Source: Streptomyces sp. NRRL B-1140 (lineage in GTDB: Bacteria > Actinomycetota > Actinomycetes > Streptomycetales > Streptomycetaceae). Taken from it: 50,392 nucleotides of DNA. The DNA lies in NCBI RefSeq assembly GCF_001280065.1, contig NZ_LGEA01000111.1, positions 1 to 50,392 of the forward strand, given 5' to 3'. This document shows, one piece after another, positions 17,211-26,637 of this stretch. The position numbers and the translations under genes were made by a program. The notes under the pieces are model-generated. The model saw only the letters and a list, made by a program, of their open reading frames with translations, made no database searches and was not told where the DNA came from. Position 1 is the stretch's first letter, and each line of letters begins with the position of its first letter.

Positions 17211-18736
17211 GCAGCGCCGAGACCCCGCGCTTCGACGCCAGCGCCGCCGCTCAGCAGATGCTGGACCTCGAACAGGCCGCCCCTCCGCCCGCAGCCCTGC
17301 CCGCCCAGGCCAACGCCTCCCCAGCCACCCCTTCCTGGGCGGAGCCAGCCCCATTGCCCGGCACGCTCACAGACCGCGGCAACGCCAAACTGTTCGTCAA
17401 GCTCTACCGCGACCAGTTCCGCCACGTCGAAGGCCTGGGCTGGTTCTCCTGGGACGGCTACCGCTGGAAGCGCACCGGCGGCGAGAAAGCCGCCCTGTGG
17501 GCCGCAGGAGAGATGGCCGAAGACATGCCGGACAGCGACCCGCGCGGCATCTTCAGCGACCGCGAGCTCCACCACCACAAAAAGCGCACCCTCTCCACCA
17601 CCGGAATGAAGGCCCTCCTCACCCAGGCCAAAGCCTCCCCGGACCTCTCCGTCGATCCCGACACCCTCGACGGCGACCCCTACGCCCTGTGCACCCCCGC
17701 CGGCGTCGTCGACCTGAACACCGGCCTGCTCCGCAAACCGGACCCCACCCGCGACTTCCACTCCCGCGCCACCAGCGTCGCCCCCCAGCAGACCCCCACC
17801 CCGCGCTGGCACCGCTTCCTGCACGACACCTTCGGCGACGACGCCGAAGGCCAGGAAATGATCAACTTCCTGCACCTGCTGCTCGGCTACTCCATCACCG
17901 GCGATGTCGGCGCGCAGGTCCTGCCCTTCCTCCACGGACACGGCAAAAACGGCAAATCCGTCCTGCTTGACACCATGATCCAGATCCTGGGCGACTACGC
18001 CGACGCCGCCCCACCCGGATTCCTCATGGACCGCGGCGCATTCTCCGAGCACTCCACCGAACTCACCGAACTCCACGGCCGCCGCCTCATCGTCTGCAGC
18101 GAACTCAAACCCAACGACAAGTTCGACGAAGCCCGCGTCCGGCTCCTGACCGGCGGAGACAAAATCAAAGCCCGCCGCATGCGGCAGGACTACTTCTCCT
18201 TCAGCCCCACCCACCACCTGTGGCTACTCGGCAACCACCGCCCCGAAGTGTCCACCGGCGGCTTCGCGTTCTGGCGCCGCATCCGCCTGCTGCCCTTCGA
18301 ACGCACCGTCCCCGACCACCGCAAGATCGACAACCTGGCCTTCGAACTCGTCCGCGACGAAGGCCCCGGCATCCTGCAGTGGCTCATCGAAGGCGCCCGC
18401 CGCTACCTCACCACCCGCGACAACCTCGAAGGCCCCGACCGCGTCCGCATCGCCACCACCGCGTACGCCAACACCGAAGACCACATCGGCCGCTTCCTCA
18501 CCGAATGCTGCACCCGCGACCTCGAAGCCCAGCCCGACCTACGCGTCGAACAAGGCCTCCTCTACACCACCTACGCCTCCTGGTGCAGCAGCGGCGAAGG
18601 CATCCGCCCCGCCGGCGCCCGCGCGTTCGCCACCCGCGTCCGGCAAGAGGTCGGCCTCGCCTCACCCGCCGACATGATCAAATCCAACGGCCGCAAGTAC
18701 TACCCCGGCCTTGCCCTGCTGGACACACCCTCATGA
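17207..18736 (+). CDS. Superfamily 3 helicase / P4-type primase-helicase (D5-like)
   Basis: Predicted 509 residues. ATG at 17207 with AAAGGA upstream and ATGA overlap with the prim-pol stop. The D5 N-terminal-type region spans about 60-230 (motif LFVKLYRDQFRHVEGLGWF, then VVDLNTGLL). Walker A is GHGKNGKSVLLDTM (about 245-258), Walker B LIVCSEL (about 295-301), and a polar motif WLLGNHRPEV (about 339-348) is followed by FWRRIRLLPFERTV with its Arg pair. These are the SF3 ATPase hallmarks. The protein should unwind the origin and move the fork, with priming by the upstream prim-pol. All key residues are present and the gene appears intact. Confidence 0.92.
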   Translation: MSSAETPRFDASAAAQQMLDLEQAAPPPAALPAQANASPATPSWAEPAPLPGTLTDRGNAKLFVKLYRDQFRHVEGLGWFSWDGYRWKRTGGEKAALWAAGEMAEDMPDSDPRGIFSDRELHHHKKRTLSTTGMKALLTQAKASPDLSVDPDTLDGDPYALCTPAGVVDLNTGLLRKPDPTRDFHSRATSVAPQQTPTPRWHRFLHDTFGDDAEGQEMINFLHLLLGYSITGDVGAQVLPFLHGHGKNGKSVLLDTMIQILGDYADAAPPGFLMDRGAFSEHSTELTELHGRRLIVCSELKPNDKFDEARVRLLTGGDKIKARRMRQDYFSFSPTHHLWLLGNHRPEVSTGGFAFWRRIRLLPFERTVPDHRKIDNLAFELVRDEGPGILQWLIEGARRYLTTRDNLEGPDRVRIATTAYANTEDHIGRFLTECCTRDLEAQPDLRVEQGLLYTTYASWCSSGEGIRPAGARAFATRVRQEVGLASPADMIKSNGRKYYPGLALLDTPS

Positions 18737-18933
18737 ACCCACCCCCGCACCACCACACCAAACCACCGCGCCACCGCCCCGCCGTCCATCAGGGCACCCA
18801 GACGCCCCTACCCGCCCTCACCGGCCCGGCCTACCATGAAGCCGCCAGAGCAGGCTCTACCACAGGCGGCACACCACACCACGAGGCGGACCGCCGTCCG
18901 GCCCGGCACACCAAGGAGGGCAACCAGCTATGA
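18733..18933 (+). CDS. Small coupled ORF (66 residues), function unknown
   Basis: This frame starts at an ATG overlapping the helicase stop (ATGA at 18733) and ends in a TGA overlapping the next ATG (ATGA at 18930). Overlaps at both ends argue that it is translated. The product (MNPPPHHHTKPPRHRPAVHQ, then a Gly/Ala/His-rich tail) is basic, His/Pro-rich and probably disordered. No family is recognised. It has no independent ribosome site, consistent with coupling, but the GGAGGG for the next gene lies inside its end. It could instead be only a leader that couples translation. Confidence 0.5.
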   Translation: MNPPPHHHTKPPRHRPAVHQGTQTPLPALTGPAYHEAARAGSTTGGTPHHEADRRPARHTKEGNQL

Positions 18934-19313
18934 GCTCGCTACTGACCGAGGGCGATCTCACCCACGAAGCACACGTCGTGTGGCTGGAAGACCCCGACAA
19001 CCTCGACTACGTGCGCCAGGCCCTCGACAAGACCCCCCGCCGCCGCAACAAACCCCGCTACGCCCGCGACGGCCGCATGGTCGGCTACGCCGAACTCGAC
19101 GACCACGCCGAAGCCGACCCCGACAGCGGCCTCTACCGCCGCCGCGTCTTCTTCCTCCTCCCACACGACCGCGACGCCCAACCCGAAGGCCTCTACCAAG
19201 AAGGCGCCCCCGGAGAGGCCGTCGACCCCCGCACCATCGACGTAAGGAAGGTAGGGGAGAAGACCCCCCGATCACAGAGGGGCCCTGCCGCCATAACCGG
19301 TACACGCGCATGA
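18930..19313 (+). CDS. DUF6009-like small protein
   Basis: Predicted 127 residues; ATG at 18930 with GGAGGG ten bases upstream. Residues include THEAHVVWLEDPDNLDYVRQ, RDGRMVGYAELD, YRRRVFFLLPHDRD, and EAVDPRTIDV followed by GEKTPRSQRGP, which I associate with the DUF6009 family of actinobacterial mobile elements. The function of the family is unknown. As the last gene of the prim-pol/helicase operon it may be a replication accessory protein. Confidence 0.6.
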   Translation: MSSLLTEGDLTHEAHVVWLEDPDNLDYVRQALDKTPRRRNKPRYARDGRMVGYAELDDHAEADPDSGLYRRRVFFLLPHDRDAQPEGLYQEGAPGEAVDPRTIDVRKVGEKTPRSQRGPAAITGTRA

Positions 19314-19595
19314 CCTCCCTGCGCGGCGTAGCGCGCTGGTTGCAGTACTGCTCGACTCACCGCTCACCCCGGCCGGCGCTGGCACAGCTGCTCCTCGGCA
19401 GTCCGCCCGCGTCGGTGCCCACGGCTCGGGCGGCCCGGCGGCGCTGGACGGCCAGGACCGCGACGGGACGTTGTTGCAAGGAATCTGCGGCATCGCCATT
19501 CACCCCTACGTGCGGTGTGGCAATCCATGAAGAGCGCCGCAAGCAATCGTGTGTGCCGCTAGCTTGATTGGGCATCACTTGCAGGGGGGATTCAC
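19314..19595. other. Intergenic region, no feature recognised
   Basis: About 280 bases. A frame runs through it but lacks a ribosome site and familiar motifs. A purine-rich GGGGGGA at about 19584 belongs to the gene at 19596. The replication operon probably ends here, though no clear terminator stem was found. Confidence 0.4.
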
Positions 19596-20240
19596 ATGAG
19601 CCTATGGGGCAAGATCACCCAGCTACTTGGGTTGAAGGCTAAGGGGGCGCCGGACGGTACGAGGGTGCTCTCGTTCACCCACACCGTGGACGGCGCCACA
19701 TACAGCATCCGCTTCACCTCCGCCGACATGCCCTTTTCGATGGTTCATCAAGCGTTGTCAGACACACCGCTCCGCCAGGACCTTGAAGCGGCGCGGCGCA
19801 TCTACCGCTTCATCACGCGCAACGATCCGAAGCCGACTCTGGGAGACCTGTGGTCTGCGCTCGTCAGTGAGGGTCTCACTGAGCGAGTGCCGCTTGGCCC
19901 CGATCTCACCGACCCGGCCCTCGTCACGTTGGCCGTATTCCGACACCTAGAGGAGCGGGTCCACGACGACGTCGTGCTCCTCAACGAGGTACAGGAGATG
20001 CAGGGCGCAGTGGTCTCGGCTCTTCGGCACGACCTCATCGCAGCCACTTCCTCCAGGGCCAAGCCGCAGCTTGGAGGGCAGCCGTTGGGCCGCGAGGAGA
20101 TCGAGGACGTGGCGCCGGCGGCGGAGGAAACTATCGATCACACACTGGCTCGCTTGTTCCTGCGTCTGGGTCCTCCTCCGGAGTCCACCACGCTCGACTA
20201 CACGCCCGCGGGCAGAGGTGGCGGAGGCGCGCAACAGTGA
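19596..20240 (+). CDS. Unknown protein, first of a coupled pair
   Basis: Predicted 214 residues; ATG at 19596 with GGGGGGA upstream. The N-terminus (MSLWGKITQLLGLKAKG) is amphipathic. The region up to about residue 110 contains FTHTVDGATYSIRFTSADMP and is then helical (LRQDLEAARRIYRFITRNDP). No enzyme motif is visible. The stop overlaps the next start as GTGA, and the next gene encodes a membrane protein, so this is probably its cytoplasmic partner. GC is slightly below that of the neighbouring operon. Confidence 0.65.
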   Translation: MSLWGKITQLLGLKAKGAPDGTRVLSFTHTVDGATYSIRFTSADMPFSMVHQALSDTPLRQDLEAARRIYRFITRNDPKPTLGDLWSALVSEGLTERVPLGPDLTDPALVTLAVFRHLEERVHDDVVLLNEVQEMQGAVVSALRHDLIAATSSRAKPQLGGQPLGREEIEDVAPAAEETIDHTLARLFLRLGPPPESTTLDYTPAGRGGGGAQQ

Positions 20241-20725
20241 ACCCCGAGAACAGCGCAATACCCGCACCACGAGAAGACGACCCGCTGCTTTCTGCGGGAA
20301 TGAAGATCGCGATGCAGTGGGGGCAAGTCCTCGACGCGGACAAGTTGAAAGTCGCGCTGGAGGCCTTGGAACCACAGCTGAAGCGAGAACATCAACTGCG
20401 TCTGAAGCAGCTAGATTTGCAGGCGCGCCGACAGGATGCGGAGGAACGTAAGGGAAAGCGTCGACACACGCTGCAGATGACCGGCCTGGTTGCTGGTGCG
20501 GTGGTGGGCGTGGCCATGCTGGCGGCCGGCGTGTACACCGTGAAAGACGCCTGGTGGCTGGGTGTGCTGCTGTGTGGTCCGGTGTTCGTGGCGGCGCTGA
20601 AGATCTTCGTACTTCGGCGGAGTGACAAGTCGGACGTGGATGCCGTGCTGAGTGCCATGAAGTTGGGGATGCGCGAGGCAGGGCAGACTCAGCAGCCCCC
20701 ACCGCCTCCGCCGCCGGTCGTATAG
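20237..20725 (+). CDS. Two-pass membrane protein with cytoplasmic helical domain
   Basis: Predicted 162 residues from a GTG overlapping the previous stop. Residues about 30-75 form a charged helix, probably coiled coil (LKREHQLRLKQLDLQARRQ). Two hydrophobic segments follow: LVAGAVVGVAMLAAGVYTV (about 84-102) and WLGVLLCGPVFVAALKIFVL (about 107-126). The tail is cytoplasmic and ends in a proline run. No family is recognised. Coupling to the gene at 19596 suggests a joint membrane-associated function. Confidence 0.65.
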   Translation: MNPENSAIPAPREDDPLLSAGMKIAMQWGQVLDADKLKVALEALEPQLKREHQLRLKQLDLQARRQDAEERKGKRRHTLQMTGLVAGAVVGVAMLAAGVYTVKDAWWLGVLLCGPVFVAALKIFVLRRSDKSDVDAVLSAMKLGMREAGQTQQPPPPPPPVV

Positions 20726-20824
20726 GACGGGCCGACCAGGTCACTGGAGCAGGTCAGCGCAGTGGGATCGGACTCCGTGACCGGCGGTGCGGGAGTCGTC
20801 ATCGTCATTTCCTGTTCTGAGCGA

Positions 20825-20977
20825 CCACCGCCTGTCCACCCCGACCACGCCGACAAGATTGCCGGAATCGTGTTCGATGGCACCGCGCACGTGCAGACCG
20901 TCGATCCTGCCGTCGCACCCGCGTACGGGGCGCTGATCGAGCACTTCTACCAGCTCACCGGGGTGCCCGTCGTCGTG
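20825..20977 (+). pseudogene. Fragment of a NodU/CmcH-type carbamoyltransferase
   Basis: About 51 residues read VHPDHADKIAGIVFDGTAHV, then QTVDPAVAPAYGALIEHFYQ and LTGVPVVV. This is the late C-terminal part of carbamoyltransferases (pattern DGTAR.QTV ... Y..LI..F...TGVPVL, normally followed by NTSFN). The expected NTSF is missing because the sequence changes to an antisense gene fragment at about 20980. The rest of the enzyme, more than 450 residues, is absent. It is a relic of an antibiotic- or polysaccharide-type biosynthesis gene. Confidence 0.65.
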
Positions 20978-20999
20978 GGCAGCCGGGTCGAGTTCGTCC

Positions 21000-21200
21000 A
21001 CTGGGGGTCCAGCTCACGGAAGATCACGCGGAAGCCGGCGGCAGCCAGGTTCGGGGCTCTGACGATGCCATTTGGGTCCAGCAGCCGGTGTTGCCGAACA
21101 ACGGTGGACAGGCGCCTTCCAGGACCGGGTGGGACGGGATGACGGGCTCGTCGTCCCGGAAGACCGAGACGGGCAGGGCGAGCGGCAGGCGGCTGGTCAT
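21000..21200 (-). pseudogene. N-terminal fragment of an unknown (possibly integrase-like) gene
   Basis: It starts at an ATG at 21200 overlapping the stop of the upstream fragment (ATGA) and reads MTSRLPLALPVSVFRDDEPV. Later sequence in another frame (DPNGIVRAPNLAAAGFRVIF, then RELDPQW) shows at least one frameshift. It is cut at about 21000 by the carbamoyltransferase fragment. The look is of the start of a plasmid-type integrase or its neighbour, but I cannot confirm the family. Confidence 0.35.
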
Positions 21201-21655
21201 GCGTCGAACTCCACGTGTGCCGAGAGAGGGAGAGGCAGGGCCGCCTTGCCTTCGGCGATCTGGCGGCGGGCCTGAGCGATCTCTGCGTCGGTGCGGGCCT
21301 TGATCGCTTCGGTGACGTTGACGCGGCTCTGTCCCCAGAGCGTGTGGAAGAGCTGAGGCGACAGCCGCAGCTGAAGGCGTTCGAGATGGTCGGAGAAGAG
21401 CAGAAGCTGGGGCAGGTTCGCGGGCAGACGAACGCGTTGCGGCATTCGAGGCCGCGGGTGGGGGCGACCGGGCAGAGCTGGCCGCCGCGTCCGTAGGGAG
21501 AGGCGAAGGGGTCCCTGCAGCTGGAGACGCCCATGTCGAGCTGCCCGGTGCGCAGCTGTTCCACTTCTGCCTCCGACAGCCCCAGGGCGGCGGCAGAACC
21601 CGGCTGGCCCAACGACTGCTCGGCTTGACATACCCGCTGCAGCCCAGGGCTCAAG
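21197..21655 (-). pseudogene. C-terminal fragment of an unknown Cys-containing protein
   Basis: Reading leftward from the IS junction at about 21655: ALGLSEAEVEQLRTGQLDMG, then CRDPFASPYGRGGQLCPVAP and LECRNAFV. A frameshift near 21430 follows, then LPANLPQLLLFSDHLERLQL, LFHTLWGQSRVNV and LPLSAHVEFDA to a stop at 21197. The Cys pattern suggests a zinc site. Its position in an ATGA-coupled pair fits the multi-gene integrase loci of Streptomyces elements; this is inference from context. Confidence 0.4.
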
Positions 21656-22510
21656 CCCATGATCGAGGGTCACCAAACGAGACACGCCCCCCCCCGCGGC
21701 CGGTACTTCAAGCCCCAGCGCCTGCATGCGGACAAAGCATACGACCGGGCTGACCTGCGCAGGTGGCTCCGCGGCAAGCGCATCGGAGTCCGCATCGCCC
21801 GCGCGCGCCCTGATCAACGCCAACCTCTACGTCGACCGGACCGGCATACCCTGGCGCTACCTGCCCCACGACTTCCCGCCCCACCAGACCGTCTACGGCT
21901 ACTTCGCCTGCTGGGAAGCCGACGGCATATTCGACCAGCTCACCGGCCTCTTACGTGGCAAAGTCCGTCCGCTAGGCGGAAGGCCGCACCAGCGAGCCCA
22001 GCGCCTGCCTGATCGACAGCCAGAGCATCAAAACCTCCGCCACCATCCACCTGACCAGCCAAGGCATCGACCCGGCCTAGAAAATCATCGGACGCAAACG
22101 GCACATCGTCACCGACACACTCGGCCTCCTGCTGGCCGTCGCCGTCACCGCCGCCAGCGTCCACGACTCCGCCGTCGGCACCCAACCCCTGACTCGAGTC
22201 TGGGACCCCACCACCCCACCATCACCAAAGCCTGGGCCGACAACGGCTACAAGGCCAAAGCCGTCGAACACGCTGCCCAGATCGGCACCGACCTCGAAAT
22301 CGTCCAGCGCGATCCCGCCGCCCGCGGCTTTCATGTCCACCCCGCCGCTGGGTCATCGAACGCACCCTCGGCTGGCTCATGCACCACCGCCGCCTGGCCC
22401 GCGACTACGAAACCCACCCCCACCGATCAGCCGCCATGATTGAGCTCGCCGCCATCAACCTCATGACCCGCCGCCTCACCCATGAAGCCACCCCGAACTG
22501 GCGCGGCTAA
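21650..22510 (+). mobile_element. Chimeric remnants of two IS5-group transposases
   Basis: Piece one (about 21650-21803) reads LKPMIEGHQTRH and LHADKAYDRADLRRWLRGKR, the middle DDE region of one IS5-type transposase. Piece two starts abruptly at about 21808 with INANLYVDRTGIPWRYLPHD, the N-terminal part of an IS402-like transposase. It continues through frame changes: SACLIDSQSIKTSATIHLTS, an in-frame TAG at 22078-22080, KIIGRKRHIVTDTLGLLLAV, ITKAWADNGYKAKAVEHAAQ, and finally RRWVIERTLGWLMHHRRLAR to a stop at 22508-22510. The second element is nearly full length but carries at least two indels and a nonsense change. Both are dead. The piece-to-piece join shows one IS inserted in or recombined with the other. 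Confidence 0.75.
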
Positions 22511-22528
22511 ACGAAATGAAACGGACGA

Positions 22529-22560
22529 GCAAGCACCAAACGCTCATTAAGCGTGCTTGC
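22529..22560. terminator. Hairpin downstream of the dead IS
   Basis: GCAAGCAC (22529-22536) pairs exactly with GTGCTTGC (22553-22560), and a smaller ACGCT/AGCGT stem lies inside. No T-run follows. It could be a factor-dependent terminator for the transposase or part of the IS end. Confidence 0.4.
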
Positions 22561-22707
22561 CGGGTAATCAGCGCGTGGATTTGGACAGCCCAAGTCGTAT
22601 TCGGACAAGTGTGCGTGGTGCGGATCACACTCGATTGACTCGCTCAGTGACTCTGCATTAACTCTGAGCTTTCTGTGTGAATTCTGTGACGGAGGGTGGG
22701 CTCCGTG

Positions 22708-25700
22708 ATGCGGGGGGTGCGGTCTGTGTTGGGTCTGCGTGCGCGAAGAACGCGCGGGGTGTTACTGGGGGGTGTGGCCGCCTCGCTGGTGCTGTCGGCA
22801 CTGCCAATGTTGCCGGCGAGGGCTGCGGCGCAGTCAACAGCCGCTGCGGCCACGGCGAGTGTGTTGGACGAGGCGACCGCGCTGGCGCAGGCGGCATCCT
22901 CCGGCGAGCCCGTGGAGGTGATGGCGGACCGTACGGAGTACTCCACAACGCACGCCAATCCGGACGGAACGTTCCTTCTCACCCAGTCCTCAACACCGCA
23001 ACGCGTCCACCAATGGGACGGCAGTTGGGGGCCGGTCGACCCTGTCCTGGAGCGCCGGCCTGACGGCCGGATCGCCCCCAAAGGCGCTGTGGTCGACCTG
23101 TCGTTCTCTGGCGGTGGTTCCGGCTCTGACATGCTGCGGATGGGCAAGGACGGCCGGTCGATCACCCTTGGTTGGACTGACGCGCTGCCTGAGCCGACCC
23201 TGAAGGACGCAACAGCCACCTATGCCAACGTGTTGGACGGGGTGGATCTGCAGCTGACCGCGACCGCCGAGGGGTACCGCGAGGTACTCGTCGTGAAGAC
23301 ACCGGAAGCAGCCGGCAATCCTGAGCTCGAGCAGGTCAAGCTCACCGCATCCGGAGACGGTCTAGCCGTGGTACCGGGCGCCGGCGGCGGGCTGCGGGCC
23401 ATTGACGAGGACGGCAACGCCCTCTTCCGTGGGCCGGCTGGCCAGATGTGGGACTCCGCCGGTGATGACACCGAGTCCGGCCCGCAGCCCCAGCTCATGG
23501 TGGCCGACGTGCAGACTGCCGTGAACGAGCCCGAGGACAACGATCCTGCGCAGCCCGGTAATGGGGACGCCAGCGCGGTCCTGCCCGTCAAGGTCGACAA
23601 CAACACCGTCGCCGTACACCCCGACCTCGACCTGCTGCGCGGCAAGGACACCGTCTACCCGGTGTTCATCGATCCTTCGGTCGGCCTGGGAGCCCAGGAG
23701 CGCACGAAGATCTCCTCCGACGGTGACAAGTTCTGGATGTTCGACGGCGACAAGGGCGTCGGCAAATGCGGAACGGCTGATGGTTATTCATGCGGATCCG
23801 GCTACATCGACCGCATGTACTTCGAGTTCGCACCGACGAAGCTCTCCGGCAAGCACGTGCTTGACGCCACCTTCCGTGCCCGCGAGACGTGGTCGTACAA
23901 CTGCACGCCCTACTGGGTGGACCTCGAGCGCACCGACAACATCTCCGAAGGCACCAGGTGGCCGGGCCCCAAGCAACTGGACCAGATGGGCGACCGGTAC
24001 GTCGCCGCCGGGCGCGGTGACCTGTGTACGCCCGATCAGCCCGACGCCTGGATCGAGTTCAACGACAACCCCGATGAGGCGGACGAGAACCTGAAGAACA
24101 CCGTCCGCTCCTTCGCGGACGGCAAGATCAGCCGCCTGACACTGATGCTGCGGGCCAAGGACGAGAGCGAACCGCGCGCATGGAAGCGCTTCGACGACAG
24201 TGCTGAGCTGCAAGTCATCTATGCTTACAAGCCGGGCACGCCGTCGGACGTTGGTCTCATCCCCGGTGATGGCACCACCGACTACTGCAAGAAGTCCTCG
24301 AGCGACCCGCTGATCGTCACCCGCAAGGATCCGATCGTGCAGGCCCGCGTTCAGACGCGGGTCGAGTCCAACAAAGGCGACCAGGAAGGCTCTCTGCAGG
24401 CCGAGTACGTTGTGGAACGCGGCGACGATGCGGCTTGGCACCGAGTGTGGACTGGCCACGCGCCCGATACCGGCTGGCACCCGGACGGCACGCTGGAAAA
24501 ACTCCGGATGAGTGACCGCGCGGAGGGCGGCCTGTACCGCTACAAGGCCCGCACCCAATCCCACTGGTCCTACAGCGGCAAATCCGGCGACCTGTTCTCC
24601 GGCTACAGCTCCTGGTGCTACTTCAAGATCGACTCGACGGCGCCGAAGCCGCCCCGCATCACTGCCGGCTCTCCGTACACCGCATGCGCGGCGAACGTCT
24701 GTGAAGGGAAGGGAGGGCCGGGCGTGCCCGGCTCCTTCACCTTCCAGCCCAACACCGCCGACATCAACTCCAGCGGCAAGACCGACGTCACAGGCTATGA
24801 GTGGAAGTTGCTGTCCACTCCCGCTAAACCCGTAGCTGGCACCCTCAAAGTCACTGTCCCCAACGTGACCCCGCCCCTGTCGGGCACTCAGGTGCTATCG
24901 GTACGCGCCAAGGACGTCTACAACCGGTGGGGCGCCTACCAGGAGTTCACCTTCAAGGTAGCCACGGCCGAGGCAGCCGTGGGCCGCTGGCACCTGAACG
25001 GAGTTCCAGGCTCGGGCACCGTTACCGCCAAGGACACCGCCACCGTCGGCACCCGACATGACGCCACACTGGTCGGTGAGCAAGGGACCGGCTGGTCGAC
25101 CAGGGCCCGTCGCGGAGAGGCAGACTACGCGCTGCGCCTGAACGACGACACCAGCGACCCGGCTCAGCAAACCGGCTACGCAGCCACGTCCGCCCCTGCG
25201 GTCAACACCCGAGACTCCTTCACCGTGTCCGCCTGGGTACAGCTGTCCAACACCTCCGCCAACCGGGCGGTACTGTCCGCGCCGGGAACCAACGGCAGTT
25301 CCTTCACGCTCTACTACTCCGCCGCGTACAAGAAGTGGGTCTTCAACCGCGCCGACAAAGACACAGCAAGCCCGGTGTACATCCGCTCAATGTCCGACCA
25401 GGAAAACCCGCCGCTCAACGTGTGGACACACGTGACGGGCGTCTTCAAGACCGAAGGCGATGACAACCTCCCGGACACTGACCCCGCCAACGACACCATC
25501 CAGCTGTTCATCAACGGCCAGCCCCAAGGCCAGCCGGTCGGCCTGTCCAAGGCCGCACCCACCTACACTCCTTGGACTGCAAGCGGGGGATTGCAGTTTG
25601 GGCGCTCCAAGGCGGGCGGCAGGTACGTCGACCACCACTTCGGTCTGCTCGACGAAGCCGCAGTGTGGCAGCGAGCCCTGCAGCCGGCTGAGGTCGCCAA

Positions 25701-26478
25701 CGAAGCCAGGGTGCTGCAAGACGGCGTGCCGGCCAACGAACTGGTCGCACACTGGGACGCCACCACCGCAAAGGGCACTCAGGTTGCCGAGACCACGGCC
25801 TATTCGCTCTCGGCCATGACCCTGTCCGCCTCCGGCGCCACGCTGAACGAGGAAGACAACGCGCTGTTCCTGAACGGCACAGCCGGGTACGCCGCCGCAA
25901 CCGGTCCGGTGGTCGACGAGACCGGCTCGTTCACCGTGTCTGCGAGCGTCCGCCTCGATTCCGCTGCCCTCAACGCCAAGCCGGTCGGCTACCAGGCGCA
26001 GGTGGCCGCCCAGCGCCTGAACTCAGAGTCCTCATGGGCTCTGTGGGTCACGAAGCCCGGCGACGGCATCTACCAGTGGAAGTTCACCCGCACCGCAGTG
26101 GGACCGGACGGCAAGGTCACCCAGAGCGCACAGGTGCCCGCAGCAGACGTGGCCGCCACCGACACCTGGGTCCAGATCACAGGCACCTTCGACGCCCAGG
26201 AAACCTGGGAGTGGACCGATGCGACCGACGGCACCACCGAAGTCCGCTACGGCCAACTTCACCTCTACGTAGGTGAATTCGACCAACCCTCAGAACAAGC
26301 AGCTGGCTTCACTACCCCGCAGCAGGGCAGTGGTGAGCTGAGCCTCGGCCGCGGGACCGCCTCAAGCAAAACGGGCAACTATCTGCCGGGCGGCCTGCAG
26401 GACCTGAGGGTCTGGACCGGAGCTATGACCGCCGACCAGGTCCGCTCTCAGGTGCTGGACACGCCCGACACCACCTGA
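22708..26478 (+). CDS. Exported LamG-domain protein, partner of the RHS toxin
   Basis: About 1256 residues from the ATG at 22708 (or the GTG at 22705); GGAGGG and GGTGGG lie just upstream, while the GTG at 22696 would be too close to the site. The signal peptide is an Arg-rich start, then GVLLGGVAASLVLSALPMLP and ARA-A. The mature protein has a beta-rich N-terminal region (about 60-560), then two LamG/concanavalin-like domains (about 838-1010 from FTVSAWVQLSNTSANRAVL, and about 1073-1250 from FTVSASVRLDSAALNAK). Each ends in the L.FGRS/LSLGRG and LDEAAVWQRAL / LQDLRVWTGAM patterns typical of LamG. It is secreted and could bind surface glycans. The RHS gene starts 160 bases downstream in the same direction, so the two likely act in one export or adhesion apparatus. 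Confidence 0.85.
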   Translation: MRGVRSVLGLRARRTRGVLLGGVAASLVLSALPMLPARAAAQSTAAAATASVLDEATALAQAASSGEPVEVMADRTEYSTTHANPDGTFLLTQSSTPQRVHQWDGSWGPVDPVLERRPDGRIAPKGAVVDLSFSGGGSGSDMLRMGKDGRSITLGWTDALPEPTLKDATATYANVLDGVDLQLTATAEGYREVLVVKTPEAAGNPELEQVKLTASGDGLAVVPGAGGGLRAIDEDGNALFRGPAGQMWDSAGDDTESGPQPQLMVADVQTAVNEPEDNDPAQPGNGDASAVLPVKVDNNTVAVHPDLDLLRGKDTVYPVFIDPSVGLGAQERTKISSDGDKFWMFDGDKGVGKCGTADGYSCGSGYIDRMYFEFAPTKLSGKHVLDATFRARETWSYNCTPYWVDLERTDNISEGTRWPGPKQLDQMGDRYVAAGRGDLCTPDQPDAWIEFNDNPDEADENLKNTVRSFADGKISRLTLMLRAKDESEPRAWKRFDDSAELQVIYAYKPGTPSDVGLIPGDGTTDYCKKSSSDPLIVTRKDPIVQARVQTRVESNKGDQEGSLQAEYVVERGDDAAWHRVWTGHAPDTGWHPDGTLEKLRMSDRAEGGLYRYKARTQSHWSYSGKSGDLFSGYSSWCYFKIDSTAPKPPRITAGSPYTACAANVCEGKGGPGVPGSFTFQPNTADINSSGKTDVTGYEWKLLSTPAKPVAGTLKVTVPNVTPPLSGTQVLSVRAKDVYNRWGAYQEFTFKVATAEAAVGRWHLNGVPGSGTVTAKDTATVGTRHDATLVGEQGTGWSTRARRGEADYALRLNDDTSDPAQQTGYAATSAPAVNTRDSFTVSAWVQLSNTSANRAVLSAPGTNGSSFTLYYSAAYKKWVFNRADKDTASPVYIRSMSDQENPPLNVWTHVTGVFKTEGDDNLPDTDPANDTIQLFINGQPQGQPVGLSKAAPTYTPWTASGGLQFGRSKAGGRYVDHHFGLLDEAAVWQRALQPAEVANEARVLQDGVPANELVAHWDATTAKGTQVAETTAYSLSAMTLSASGATLNEEDNALFLNGTAGYAAATGPVVDETGSFTVSASVRLDSAALNAKPVGYQAQVAAQRLNSESSWALWVTKPGDGIYQWKFTRTAVGPDGKVTQSAQVPAADVAATDTWVQITGTFDAQETWEWTDATDGTTEVRYGQLHLYVGEFDQPSEQAAGFTTPQQGSGELSLGRGTASSKTGNYLPGGLQDLRVWTGAMTADQVRSQVLDTPDTT

Positions 26479-26637
26479 GACCTGCCCCGAGCCAGATCTG
26501 CCGGTACTGGGTGGCCAGCCGCGCGAGCGCGCCCGACCCCAGCACCGGCAGGCCGGATCCGCTTTCCCTCCTTCTTTCCACCGTCTCAGCGGCCCGCGTC
26601 CGGCGCGCCGCCCCGGCGCCGTACAGGAAGACACCAC

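Noticed and set aside
16787..18217. 476-residue minus-strand frame opposite prim-pol and helicase
   Set aside because: Gly/Val-rich antisense shadow. The plus-strand proteins have complete catalytic motifs.
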